This document shows, piece after piece, positions 45,310 through 56,218 of a stretch of DNA of 64,000 nt (within the stretch, counting starts at the first letter, position 1; each line of letters starts with the position of its first letter). The notes under the pieces are model-generated. The model was not told where the DNA came from. It ran no database searches and saw nothing but the letters and a program-made list of their open reading frames with translations. Both the position numbers and the translations under genes were made by a program. Location of the stretch: NCBI GenBank assembly GCA_020744425.1, contig JAGMUV010000003.1:2046001-2110000 (forward strand). The letters are read 5' to 3'. Source of the DNA: Dactylonectria macrodidyma. Lineage: Eukaryota; Ascomycota; Sordariomycetes; Hypocreales; Nectriaceae.

Positions 45310-45330
45310 ATTGACATTGACATTGACATT
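45310..45330. repeat. ATTGAC hexanucleotide tandem repeat
   Basis: Three perfect copies plus a partial fourth in non-coding sequence. Confidence 0.8.
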
Positions 45331-47392
45331 AGTGAACCAGCAAGTGCCATGTAACCCCTATACAAACGCCTGCCAAGACGTAGATTATTGATGACTGCGT
45401 CACCTCTTCGCCTCCAACAACTGAAGCTCTGTAGGAGCATGGACCCGTTCATAACCTGATGTCGGCAATTCCTTGTCCACTCCTCAGTGCATCAAGCCCA
45501 GACGTTTCCTAAATCGGTCCTACTGGGTACTATTGCGTGGCCCTCTGGCGGAGACCGAGCTGTCGGATCTCCCCAGCGTCCGAAGTGGAACCACGGTCGC
45601 GTGGGTGGAGCGGCTAATTGTGCCGTAAGTTGTGAGGTTATCGATGCCAGGCCCCTTGCCCATGTGGTGGCCATCCAGACCCACCACACTTTGTTCAACA
45701 TTGGCTTGGGTACGAGAATCAGTTGGCCGTCCTGGTGATATTCAGGCCTAATTATACGGTTGGCTCTACAGAGCAAGTTGCTTTCGGTTATGTCGGCAAT
45801 GGAACCAGAACTTCATAAATGCTCTGAGGATCTGATACCATCCATTTGATCAAATGAGGCACACATTATCTCATCCTCATCTACCAAGCCCATCCCATAG
45901 AATCCCCTGGCTTACCATAAGTATTGAATTTTAAACATTTCTATGATTTCATCGAAGATGTAACGAGGTGTATCCCAGCGGAATGCATTACTCCTCAACT
46001 GACTGAACGTCTTGCACTCACTCATGACCACCAATCCGTGAGCTTCCCCACGTACTTCACTGGGAAACACTGATCATATTGGCACTTCCAAAGTTCCATT
46101 CAGAGATTCAGTATTTTCCAAGAGCTGTTCTAGCCAGAGTTTCCCTCTGGCCAAGTGCTACTGCCTAAATGTACCGAGCCACTTGTTCTTGCGCCTAGAT
46201 ATGAGTAAGGCAGCTAAAGCAGTCATGATGACACCACGAACAGAACCAACTACGATATTTGTGTAGAAATTTTAGCTCTCGAAAGACTAAAATCCGAAAG
46301 CGGACATGATCTGGAGCGTTGCATTGTCCCCGAGGCTCAGGAGTTGACACTCGACAGCGTATCTGGAAGCCCTGTGCGCAAGATTAATCAGGGTCCAAAG
46401 AAGTCCAGTTCTTCTCTATCGATGAACGCCGCAAAATTAAATCACAATTCGGGTCTAAAATAGCTGAGGAAAGCAAGGCAATTTGATAAATTCAAAGCGC
46501 GCTCACTTGTCAAGTGGAGATACTGGGCAGATTGTCATCGGACTCGTCGCGAACGGCCAAAGGAACCTTTGTACTTTCTGCTCTATGTTAGCTCGGAGTT
46601 TCCTGTTGTAGATATTGGAAACGATTCGTGTTGGAAGCTGGCCGCGGTTACCAGAGTTGAGAAAGGGGCCACAAGGCCATGTTGTTGAAATTGCAAGTTT
46701 CTGGGTTGTCATACAAGGTACCTTGCATTCATTGCAAGCGGTGCCGCCAGGCCTGCACGAGCTTGATACACTAATGCACCTCAGTTCGTGAAGTCTCCAT
46801 CCTGCAGCCACGTACGTTCTCAACTGGTTAGTTGGCAGTTCACGCCAGTGGCGAGAGTCCATCTTGGTCCCCAGCCCAAACATGTCCCCAATCCGCCTCA
46901 ACCAGGACCATCAATTCTCGGTGGAGACTTCACAAGGGTTGTACATACAGTCTAACTCAATGGGGCTGTTGTTGCAACCTTTGCGATGGGGCCTAGGATG
47001 GAAGTGGGTTGAGCGATTATCAGATGATCAGATAAGATGTGACCTAAAATCTAATCAGATCAGGTTATGTGCTCCCACTGGCCAAGCCGGCTCGCTGCCC
47101 CCGGCTTTTGACCATCGGACTCGCCCTGGGCGTGTAAAATCCGACATCGGTAGGTCGGGATTAGGGCCGTGAAAACATGACTCAATCCTGGAAACCCCAC
47201 GCAGGCATTGGGACATGTTGGACAAAAGGGCGAAAACCTAGCTAGTGATGGCCAGTTTAAGCAAACTGCTCCGCGAACAGGAAATGAGCGCCGTCCTAGC
47301 TATGCAGCGCTTATGAGCCGGTACGCGCGTATCGTCTTGGCGATGTGCCTTGGCGATGTACCTCTTGGCTCGATGTGCCGGGTCGTCGAGGG

Positions 47393-47399
47393 TATAAGT
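47393..47399 (+). promoter_or_regulatory. TATA-like box of the GPI protein gene
   Basis: TATAAGT about 115 bp upstream of the ATG at 47512, followed by a pyrimidine-rich leader (CCACCCAGCTCCAAGC), as in strongly expressed fungal genes. Confidence 0.5.
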
Positions 47400-47511
47400 A
47401 AGCTCGAGGACGCCTGCATATGCACTTGAGCTTCACGCATCATTCCACCCAGCTCCAAGCACATTCTTCACCTTAATCCAACCCTCTTCCGCTCGTTAAG
47501 CCTCACTCAAG

Positions 47512-48347
47512 ATGCATCTGACTGCCTCCGCCCTCACTCTTGGTTCCCTGGCCACTCTGGCCAGCGCCTCGGCTTTGGACAACGCCATGGCTAGACGCAG
47601 CTTCCAGTTCCCCGACTCTGTTTCCCTTGCCAGGCGCGCCGTTACCGGCGCTGAGTACCAGTGCCACGCCAGCTGTGGTAAGTATTCGATAGGAGGCTAC
47701 GATCCCATGGATTGAGATGCCATCGAGACTAACGCCGCCGCCTCCCTAGGTTACACCATCTTAGACGCCGAAGAGGATGGCTACTGTGACAGTGCGGAGT
47801 GGAACGAGCTTCTTGCGGCTTGCCTCGCCTGTGCAAACGAGTACGATATGTGGCCCGACTACGGCGAGGGTGTCGAAGCCGCTGCTGAGGCTTGCGGCCT
47901 TGATGCCACTCCTGCCAGTGCCGGGGAGACCACTGCCGCTGCTGCTGGAACTACCGCCGCCGCCGCTGAGACTACCGCCGCTGCTGCTGAGACCACCGCT
48001 GCCGCTGCCGAGACTACTGCTGTTGCTGAGGAGTCAACCGTTGCTGCTGAAGAGACCACCGCCGTCGCTGAAGAGACCACCGCCGCTGAGGAGAGTGTCG
48101 CAGTCAGCTCTGCTGCCGCCAGCGAGTCCGTCGCTACCACTGCCTCCGTTGTGGTCACCACCCCTGTCTCCAACTCGGTATGCATTAGTCCAACCATTCC
48201 CTCTCACGATAACTCCATCACTGACCAACTGAGCAGACCTCCAGCACTCCCACCTCCTCCGTCGTCGAAGGCGGCGCTCCCGAATTCGCCGTCTCCCACA
48301 TCGTGGCCGCTGGCGCTGCTCTCATGGCCGTCGCTGGTCTCCTGTAA
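47512..48347 (+). CDS. GPI-anchored cell-surface protein with Cys domain and Ala/Thr/Glu repeats
   Basis: Cell-wall or plasma-membrane surface protein; role unknown. Exons 47512-47677, 47750-48177 and 48237-48347 give 234 residues. Signal peptide MHLTASALTLGSLATLASAS, followed by a dibasic-type LARR near residue 42. The mature N-terminal domain has six Cys (YQCHASCGYTI; GYCDSAEWNELLAACLACA; AAEACGL), a layout shared by many uncharacterised fungal GPI proteins. A repeat region of ETTAAAA/ETTAVAE units (about residues 118-165) is followed by a Ser/Thr-rich stalk. The end EGGAPEFAVSHIVAAGAALMAVAGLL is a GPI-attachment tail (small omega residues, then hydrophobic end). The two introns are well placed; without the last, the GPI tail is lost. 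Expected to be O-mannosylated. Low-complexity repeats make length variation likely among strains. Confidence 0.85.
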
Positions 48348-48530
48348 AGTGGGATCCTTAGGATATGCCTCACGGGATGTTCGTCAAAAAGAAGGTCGCA
48401 ACAGATACTACCATTCAATAGTCGCATAATGTATTCGTAATTGCCTTGAAATAATAGTTGCTTCCGAACAAAAAAGAGATGCGCCTGCGCCTGCTCATGA
48501 TATCGTCGTCAATCACACCTGTATAACAGA

Positions 48531-49111
48531 TTACTTTAATGCCATTCCCCCAAATGCTCGGTCAAGTGCAGCGCCTTCATGGTCGGTCGGATGCTGTGTC
48601 GTTTGGGTGTTGACTTGTTGTCCCTCTGGCACATTCCCAATCCCTTGTGACTGCGCTGGTGTGCTCCTCTCAGGCTCGAGCAGGCGCGATTCGCTATCCA
48701 ACCAACCGGGGGCGACTCTTCTTTTCTCGGCAAGATCTCGCGCTTTAAACCTCTCGTCCAATTCCCTCAACTCCCTTTCCGCATCCTCTTGCATCTTCGA
48801 GACATGCGCCTGCAGCGCGCGGCAGGACGCGATGATATCATCGGGGTGCGCAGCATGGCCAGAGCCAGATACCACGTACCTGGGCTTCGGTTGGCCAGCC
48901 GGGTCGTCGGATGCTGCGGAGATGCCAAGGGAGGAGGGGGGAAGAGCCGATGGCATAGTCTTGTAGTTGTAGGAGAGCGTCGTAGCCGCCGGGAGTGAGA
49001 CGAACGGAGAAACCGTCAGGGGAACCTGCTCTAGCAAGGGGTGAGAACCTTTGATACATGTCAGATTAGAACTAAACATGGCGTTCAGGGAGCATTACGA
49101 CCGCTATGCAT
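48531..49111 (-). CDS. Conserved hypothetical protein with coiled coil
   Basis: Function unknown. The body starts with SHPLLEQVPLTVSPFVSLPA, ahead of a coiled-coil-like stretch (VSKMQEDAERELRELDERFK) near residues 90-120, then a Gln/Thr-rich tail ending AFGGMALK. Two starts are possible: ATG 49079 (182 residues, no intron) or ATG 49111 with a 10-nt first exon (49111-49102) and an intron ending AAAG at 49049 (175 residues, MHSGSHPLLEQ). The second removes residues that look foreign to the conserved block, but its donor GTCGTA is poor. No signal peptide. Divergent from the pICln gene, 385 bp apart, so the promoter is probably shared. Confidence 0.72.
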
Positions 49112-49496
49112 GGTGGCTTGGAATATCGAATGGCGGGGTGATGGATGTTTCAATCAGTACCGTCGTCGCAGCGCTTGAGGTCAATGCCGAATTTCAACTT
49201 TCGAAGTGAATCGCGTCAATATGTACAGTAATGATTTCGATAAAAAAGACGACGCCAACCACTCCTAGTTGAGACATGCAGCGGGCTCTAAGTTGTCAGT
49301 GCGAAGTTGCAGGTCTGAGTTGTGCCGGTTTCGTCATCTCATGGTGGGCGAAGCGCGATACGCGATAGACACAGCCGATAACGATAATGGGATAAGGCGA
49401 TAAGGCGATAAAGCTCCCAGCCCCACGTCGAACACTCAATTTCTGTCCCTGTGCCTGGACGACCCCTCCAAGACATCATCAACGACCAAACTCAAG

Positions 49497-50447
49497 ATGT
49501 TGCCAACCACAATTCGGACGCCCCCGGTGGTGGGAGATTTCACTCCCCTGTCAGAATACCAGGCTCAGACCCCCGAGACCTTTGTTGGTGGAAAGCCTGT
49601 TCTGCATTTTCACGTCGCCGGCGCAAAGGCATGGATCCCTAAATCGCAATGCGGCAAGCTGGCCATGTTCCCAGCCGATTCGAGCCAGAAGCCGACGGCC
49701 CCCGAGGGCGATGGCATTAATGGTGACGCCGAGGGGCTGGTCGAGCAAAAGGTTGACATTTTTGTCAACTCGGAGTAAGCATCACCGTTCTTCAAATTGC
49801 CCCTTGCCCTAAAACTTGCTGACTCTCATAGGAACTTCACCATCTTTAGCTCACAAGTTGAGGCCGGCGTCTCGATCCCTTATCCTCTAATTTCCATCCA
49901 CGCAGTCAAGCAAGTTGGCACCCAAGCGCAAGGCAACCAGACTCAGGCCGTCTGGATGCAACTCGAGTTCTCCGACGGCGGTTCAGACGACGACGACTTC
50001 AACACTGTCGAGCTTACAGTTATTCCTCCAAATGCCGATTCCGACCCCAATCCGGCAAAGCAGCTGTACGAGGCAATGGCCAACTGCTCAGACCTAAACC
50101 CCGATCCCAACAACGGCGAAGAAGACGAGGAAGACGAGTATGACCGCATCGTTTTCGAGGGCAGCGCTGAACATGAGGCTATCGAGGGATTCACAGGCGT
50201 CATGCGCGGTTCGAGCACTGGCGGATTGCCCCCACCTATGCCAGGCAGTGGAGGCTGGATCACAGCGGAGAACGTGAACGAGTACTTTGATGCGGATGGC
50301 AACTGGATCGGCCAGGGCGGCGAAGAGGAAGAGGAGCTAGGTGAAGGCGCTGGCAGAGTGCGAGCCCGCGACGAAGTCGAAGGAGACGGCACAAAGGAGG
50401 ATGGATCAGCCGAAGACCCCGAGAACAAGCGACCGCGTGTGGATTAA
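49497..50447 (+). CDS. pICln-like methylosome subunit (Voldacs domain)
   Basis: Homologue of the chloride-conductance regulator pICln, a methylosome subunit that holds Sm proteins during spliceosomal snRNP assembly. Exons 49497-49774 and 49832-50447 give 297 residues. The PH-like Voldacs fold runs from ETFVGGKPVLHF and KVDIFVNSE across the intron to NFTIFSSQVEAGVSIPYPLI and AVWMQLEFSD. The acidic stretch EDEEDEYDRIVFEG and the conserved GWITAENVNEYFDADGNW follow. The C-terminus is acidic and basic, ending NKRPRVD, a likely nuclear signal. An upstream ATG at 49451 is out of frame, so 49497 is the start. Fungal homologues are long and rarely studied. Confidence 0.87.
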
Positions 50448-50810
50448 TATGAATTCGATTAAAATCAAGGTTGGGCGGGTTGAGGAAGCATCGGCGTTTC
50501 GAGACAATAGCATCGCTGCAAAGGCCCCATTCACATGCCTTCGAGGGCCATCCAAAGCTATTCAAATACCTACTATTAAGATTACCTTTGACGGTATATA
50601 CCTATCCATGGAGCTCCAAAGTATATCAGTCAGTTATTATGAGCCCTTCTAAGCTTATCTAAGTTACAGGAAGCCTATATGCAGGAAGTGGTTGGTGGTT
50701 GAAGGGAAAGTTACATGATTCATCGTACCAAGATAACAATAAGCGAGCGACAAAAGAAAAGAAGACACCGATTACCGACCAAGGCCATGCATTGTCATTT
50801 CGTTTCCTCT
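50448..50810. other. Intergenic, convergent 3' ends
   Basis: Between the pICln and the 928-residue protein genes. AT-rich 3' flanks; nothing else is seen. Confidence 0.55.
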
Positions 50811-53597
50811 TCACATACGCAGATACAAGCCCTTCAAATCCTTCTCGGATACCTCAGGCGAGCCCTTCAAGAATCCATCTTCGTCATATTCTCCAGAGCT
50901 ATCGGGGCTTACTCGCCCCATGTCGTGATGATGCTCAGCGACGGTACCCAACTTTAACATGCTCGTGTGGAGTGACTCGCGGCCTTGATTGCTAGCGCGG
51001 CGGGCCTCGCGAAGAGCTCCCGTGGGATTGGAAACGTCAACGCGCGGCGTCTTGAGGTCCTTGTCGTGGATCTCATGAACCTCATCCAAGTCATCTTCAC
51101 GGATCTCAACGGCTAACCCGCCGCGAAAGGTGTGGCTCGCCGAAAGCAAGCGCCCACTTGATGACCGAACTCCTGTTTTCCCTTCACACTTAGGAGGAGT
51201 TCCGAGGCTCAAGTAGCTCTTACGAGCTATGGTGTCGGCTTTTGAGTTGGGTCGCGAAGGAGGGCAACCACCGCCTCGCAGTGTCGGCAGTGTCGGAGAC
51301 TCGGGCTCGTATGCAGATGAAGTCATGGACGCGACGCTGTACGAGCTGATCATGCTGTTCATTCTCCGAAGTTCGGCCACCGAGTTCCCCACGGATCCTA
51401 CGCCGATGGCAGAATCTGTCCGGGGCGGGGGAGGCAACGATGGCGACTTGACTGATCGAAGTGTCGAGCGACGACCGGGTGACCCCGTCGATACGGCGGC
51501 GGGATCCCCGATCGTTGATTCTTCATCGTACTGAGAGCTGACGTTCGAAACCACGGACAACTTTCTCAGCTGTTCGGAGAAGTCGCGTCTTGGTCGAGGA
51601 GAAAGGGGTATCGGCATGATTGACTCGTCAATGTGGCTATAATGCCTTGGAGGTTCTGGCAGCGCTCTGCGAGGGGCAGAACTCGACATGAGCAGAGTGA
51701 GCATGTCTTGTTCGTCAAAAGGTGACGAGGCCATTGTCGACGGGCTGATTGCGTCAACATTGGTAACGCTGTGTCCCCTCGATGGGGGCAGCGGCCGCGC
51801 TGCTTTGGGGCTTTCAGTCTTGTCCGAAATAGCTCCGACAGTATCGTCGTCATCTGAGTCCACTATGGTAGTCACAGAGGGTGTCACCATGCTCGTGATC
51901 GAAGGGCTGACAGTGAAAGCTGGCGAAATCCTGTCTCGACTCACAGGGTTGAGGCGCTCTGCCTCGCGGACATGGCCCTCAGCCGGCGGATCAAGAACGA
52001 TGTTGAGACGCGGCAGACCGCCGACGGGCTGTGTGCTCCTGGGGCTGTGTCGAAGCTGAGGCTGTATCACTCGAGGTATCGGGTTCGAGGAATACGAAGC
52101 CCTCATGTTCGGGCCAGTTTGCTTGTACAAACGAGGGCCGAATAGGGTCGGTCTCGGTGGATTGCCTGTAGCTGTAGGCATCGCACCTTCGACAAAAGGA
52201 TCGTATGAGTACGCCATGCCTTTCTGCGGGCTGTGCTGCTCGGCCCTCTTCTCCTCCTGCTCTCCGACACTATAGACGGTCGACAGCGAGCTGGATTGAT
52301 CACTCTCCAGTGATCGAGTCCTGGGCCGACCACGCGGTTCGACGTCGAGGTGGATGATCTGGTCATCCTGGGGTTCCCACTGGTGATGGTTTTTGAGGCG
52401 ACTGGGGCTTGCATGGCCATTGGGAAGCACGAGTTCCTGGGTCGCTTCGGCAAGCAGGCTCTGGGCGGCGCTTCCAATGGAACTGATCGAGGCGTTTCGG
52501 CTATGGGTGTGGGTGTGCGCGGCAACGGATTGGATCGTAGCTCTCTTACTAGGACTGAAGGTCATGCGAGTAACTCGGACGGTTCCTACTGTTCCCACAG
52601 TCCCGACCGAGCGGATCGAGCTTTGTGTGGAGATGGTCTTTGAGCTGTGGGGGGTCTTGACCGGCGATGTCTTGGCTGGAGTTGAGATGGGCGTCTTGAC
52701 TGGCGAGCTGTTCTTTCCGTCTCGGAGACGCATGTCCGTGGATCGGAGGATGTCGTGGAGGTCCGAGTCCGCCATCGACAGCTCCATGGGGGCAATCACA
52801 GGCAGCTGGATCCTCGACGGCGAACCGTTTCCTAGATCTTGAGTGGGGAACGCGGGTGCAGTCTGGCTTGTGTGCGTCGGCGGTTGCGGCGGTTGTTGCG
52901 GCTGCTGTTGCTGAGGTTCTAGATGTGGGAGTTGTTGCGGTAGTTGCTGTGGCAGTGGTTGTAGTTGCGGATGAGGCTGAGGCGGCGGCCCCGGGTGGCC
53001 GCCCCTCTTCTGCCCGTGGACATCGAGGATGTCGTCAAACGACCCCTTCTCAGCGTCGTCCAGCATCAGGCTTGGCAGCGTCGGCGCCTTGGCGAGCCAG
53101 CTTTCCCGCTTGAACCAGCTGTCCCGGAAGCTCTTGCTGATCTTGGGCCCGTGGAACTTATCCTCCTCGACCCAGCTCCGCGACCGCTTCCTGTTGGGGC
53201 CGACCACGCCGGCCGAACCTCCGCCTCCGGTCCTAGCTCCGGCTCCTCCTCCACCGCGGCCTTTGTACGACGGCGCCGGCACTGGGAGAATCGGCGGCAG
53301 CGTCAGCGACAACCGGCTCGTCGACTGCGCCATGACGTACTTGCGCCGCGTGAGCCGCTTGGTGAAGCCCAGCAGCCTGCCCGGCTTAGACCGGTCCGAC
53401 ACCTCATATATCGTCGTCGTCGTCGTCGTCTCCCGGCTCTCCAGCCGCGACTTGATGCGCCACGCCAGCAGCAGGCCCACGCAGGTGAAGAGCAGCACCG
53501 CGCCGCCCAGCGAGAAAGCCAGCAGCCATCCCAGGCCCAGCGGCTTACCCGTGGGCTCCGCCGCTGCCCTGCCGAGGAGTGTTGAGAGGCTGCTCAT
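50811..53597 (-). CDS. Large single-pass, mostly disordered protein, unknown function
   Basis: No family recognised beyond uncharacterised fungal proteins. I start at ATG 53597 (MSSLSTLLGRAAAEPTGKPL), giving 928 residues; the frame is open 45 codons further upstream but the extra residues look untranslated. A single hydrophobic helix (about residues 20-45, GWLLAFSLGGAVLLFTCVGL) is followed by basic residues (WRIKSRLES), the pattern of a type I or tail-in membrane protein with a long cytosolic part. The rest is Ser/Pro-rich and low complexity: a Pro/Gln/His stretch near residues 250-285, TVGTVGTV repeats, and many SP/TP sites fitting heavy phosphorylation. Intronless. It may be a plasma-membrane scaffold or regulator, but nothing in the sequence identifies one. 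Confidence 0.8.
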   Translation of the reverse strand: MSSLSTLLGRAAAEPTGKPLGLGWLLAFSLGGAVLLFTCVGLLLAWRIKSRLESRETTTTTTIYEVSDRSKPGRLLGFTKRLTRRKYVMAQSTSRLSLTLPPILPVPAPSYKGRGGGGAGARTGGGGSAGVVGPNRKRSRSWVEEDKFHGPKISKSFRDSWFKRESWLAKAPTLPSLMLDDAEKGSFDDILDVHGQKRGGHPGPPPQPHPQLQPLPQQLPQQLPHLEPQQQQPQQPPQPPTHTSQTAPAFPTQDLGNGSPSRIQLPVIAPMELSMADSDLHDILRSTDMRLRDGKNSSPVKTPISTPAKTSPVKTPHSSKTISTQSSIRSVGTVGTVGTVRVTRMTFSPSKRATIQSVAAHTHTHSRNASISSIGSAAQSLLAEATQELVLPNGHASPSRLKNHHQWEPQDDQIIHLDVEPRGRPRTRSLESDQSSSLSTVYSVGEQEEKRAEQHSPQKGMAYSYDPFVEGAMPTATGNPPRPTLFGPRLYKQTGPNMRASYSSNPIPRVIQPQLRHSPRSTQPVGGLPRLNIVLDPPAEGHVREAERLNPVSRDRISPAFTVSPSITSMVTPSVTTIVDSDDDDTVGAISDKTESPKAARPLPPSRGHSVTNVDAISPSTMASSPFDEQDMLTLLMSSSAPRRALPEPPRHYSHIDESIMPIPLSPRPRRDFSEQLRKLSVVSNVSSQYDEESTIGDPAAVSTGSPGRRSTLRSVKSPSLPPPPRTDSAIGVGSVGNSVAELRRMNSMISSYSVASMTSSAYEPESPTLPTLRGGGCPPSRPNSKADTIARKSYLSLGTPPKCEGKTGVRSSSGRLLSASHTFRGGLAVEIREDDLDEVHEIHDKDLKTPRVDVSNPTGALREARRASNQGRESLHTSMLKLGTVAEHHHDMGRVSPDSSGEYDEDGFLKGSPEVSEKDLKGLYLRM

Positions 53598-54378
53598 GGT
53601 GGTGGCAGCATCTAAAGTGTTATAACCTGCTCTGAGAGGGAACGTTAATATCAACTTCGCTCGACCAAATGGCGATGCAAGCAAGACAAGACGCAAGCAG
53701 AAGAGGGTGACCGGAGGACGACGGGCATACATACGAGCGGAAATCCCGCCCCTTTGTTCGTCGGGTTGCTTGTTTCTTGACTCAAAACCATTGTTGAGGT
53801 TATTTCGACAGTTTCACTGCAATACCAGGAGGAATGCGTTGTCAGGCACAACCCATTCCACATCCCGCCAAAGAGCGCTCCGACTGCGAGACAGATCAAT
53901 GCGAGCCCTCGACAAACTCCATTAAAGAAGGGACGCTTCGTCAATATGTTCATTGATGCGCATGCCGGATGGCCTCTAGTCACAACAATAAAGCTTCGAG
54001 GGGGACCAGATGACCGCGCTCTGTGTTCGCCTAGTTCAATAATTGGGGTTCATCTCACATCCCTAGAACGCGTGTACCAGCGCGAAGGGAGAGCAAATTG
54101 TGCAACACCAGGTTGCCCTTTTTGTTTTTCTTTTTTTCATTCATCATTCCGGTATATTTACATGCGTAGGTAAGTAGCTACTTTCGGTCCACAAATTCCC
54201 AAAAATGATGGGCGCTCGTCATCGCAAATGAAGCTGAAAGGAACCAGCAGCGGCAAAGTCCGTTTGATGATGCTTTTGGGGTATCCGGCACCTGTCCAGA
54301 CTCTGTAAATTGCAACAATCAGCCGTACTCGTGTGTTTTTTTTTTCGTGGGTTTTCTGTTTTACTGTCTTTTGCGTCT
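53598..54378. other. Intergenic
   Basis: Promoter of the 928-residue protein and 3' flank of the DUF1996 gene. T-rich tract near 54118-54140 and a run of about ten T near 54338. No gene. Confidence 0.5.
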
Positions 54379-56218
54379 TTAGTAATGGTGGTGATGTCCG
54401 TGGCCATGCATGTGCACACCACGACGCCATTTCCTAGCAGCAGCAGTAGGAGCTGTGACGACAGCGGTAGAAGTCACCGTCACAACGACCGTCTTCTCCT
54501 CTAGCTCAGTGACGTATGCAATCTCCTGTTCCCAGAGAATCTTGCTAACGATATTGCCGTTGGTGACATATTGAGTGCTGTAGAAGCTGGCGGTCTCGCT
54601 GGTGACTGGGACGGGAGGCGGCGTGGTAGTGGTCACTGCCTCAACGCCAACCTCGGGTGCTGAGGAAGAGGCGATGATGGTGGTGGTAGTTGCAACGGGA
54701 GCCACAGAAGCCACGGAAACGACCGACTCCTTGAAAACCTCACCGGGCAGAGGCGATGCCGAGTTGCTTGCCGTTGCACCAGGAGCATACGTCAACGTCG
54801 GGTTGACTCCAGTAGATGTCGGCGCAGGAACACTCGCGCTCGCGCTCGCGCTCTCACCCGCGCCATCTTCATAGGTGATCTGGACGCCGCCAGGAAGCTC
54901 GCTCGCGGGGCCTTCCACATCATCACTTTTCAAGGCATTGGGCAGCGTCATCTCGCAAGATTCGGCCTCTTCTTCGGTGACAACGTCAAAGACAGCACAG
55001 TCCTCAATCCTTCCCGACTCGTTGGTGCAAGTGTCGACGGCAGTCTGGAGGAAGTCGGAATCCCAGCCCATGATGAAGTCGGCGTGGTAGCCATATCCTT
55101 TCAAAGGTCAGAGTCAGAGTGGTCAAGTATAGAGGGCGGATGGACTCACCGGTCGTGTCGCCATTAGCGATCACGAATTGTCCGTTGCGGCTAGTGTAAG
55201 AAGCCGTGTCCCAGATGACCTCGTACATGAGACTGGGAAGGCGGACTGGGTAGTCGTCGGGGCATGTGCCGGTCATGACCAGGTCGGGGAATGCAACATG
55301 GCTCTTGTGGTCATCGCTATCCGTCTCGTCGCCTCCTTTCCAGCAAGAGGGGAACATGATCTCGAATCGGATGCCATCGGCGCAGTTGGCGTCAAGATAA
55401 GCCTTGTCCGGCAGGTAATGGCGGTAAAGAGTGCCCTCTGGATCTTTGGCGTAGTTGAGGCAGTTGAAGCCGAGCGCACGTTGGGCCAGGGTGTCCTGGT
55501 CAGTCTGGCCAAGCGATTCCCAGAGGGACTTCTCGGGATCAGGCTGGCTTGGATCTCCGGCGGTGTAAGACCTTCGCTCGTTCGTTCCCGACAGCATTCT
55601 GAAGTCGGATGGGAAAGCGGTAATGTTGTCGCCGTACAGAAGATAGTAGCTGACACAGGTTAGCTATGCTCTACTTCGCATCGAGAGCCTTCAGCAATAT
55701 TCGTTGAGCCAGCAATAGGCACAAACTTGAAAAAGCCAAAGTCAAGGGAAGCAGACTTACGCCAGCATACCGCCAACCTGTTCGACAAGTTCAAACTCCC
55801 CTGTATCAGTATCCTGGAAGTAGAGTGAAGGGTGCCAATACGCGGACTTGTCCTGGGTGACTCTGCACGAGGTGCAGTCGCCGTTGACAAGAGACTCGGT
55901 GGTAACCGTTTCAGCGAATGCTATGAGGGTGTCAGTTTCAGCATGATATTACAGCGAAGCCAAGATCATGGATTCCTCCGCCCAGAACCACACTAATTGT
56001 CCGTATCGTACAACCAATCATGATTCGGGAAGGTCTTGCAGGAAAACATCGGGCTTACCTCCTGATCCGTGAATCGAATGGGCGTGCATGGAAATGGTTC
56101 CAGGGTTGACGATGGGGTCGATACGTGCGACGCCGACGCGGCCAGGACACTCCATGCGCCAGAAGGCATTGGCGCCGCCGATAAGGCCTACAGAAGCGGT
56201 GAAGAGTAATTTGAGCAT
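54379..56218 (-). CDS. Secreted DUF1996-domain protein
   Basis: Secreted fungal protein with a DUF1996 domain; function unknown, often found next to wall-binding domains. Exons 56218-56059, 55920-55761, 55649-55150 and 55097-54379 give 512 residues. Signal peptide MLKLLFTASVGLIGGANAF. The domain starts FWRMECPGRVGVARIDPIVNPG, where conserved His and Asp residues line up (HAHSIHGSGG), and runs to GYHADFIMGWDSDFLQTAVD. A Ser/Thr/Pro-rich linker follows (about residues 320-430), then a Val/Thr-rich stretch and a His-rich end (HMHGHGHHHHY). No WSC domain is seen. The last intron ends in AAAG. Conserved Cys and CPxxYP-type motif (GTCPDDYPVRLPSLMYEVIW) support the domain call. Confidence 0.9.

Larger units (their letters stand above)
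44229..47511. other. Gene-poor 3.3-kb stretch
   Basis: No credible gene. Frames at 44407-44867, 45051-45452 and 46503-46901 (minus) and 45487-45738 (plus) overlap each other and lack domains. Holds a short ATTGAC tandem repeat. It would carry the promoters of the small secreted protein and the GPI protein. Confidence 0.5.

Noticed and set aside
45487..45776. Overlapping frames on both strands of about 90 codons
   Set aside because: Each is open because the other is; no family resemblance and no splice continuation.
47859..48197. 112-codon minus-strand Ala/Val-rich frame
   Set aside because: Antisense of the Ala/Thr/Glu repeats of the GPI protein gene.
52965..53625. Two plus-strand frames of about 200 codons opposite the 928-residue protein
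   Set aside because: Arg/Pro-rich and without domains; a mirror of the biased Ser/Pro codons on the minus strand.
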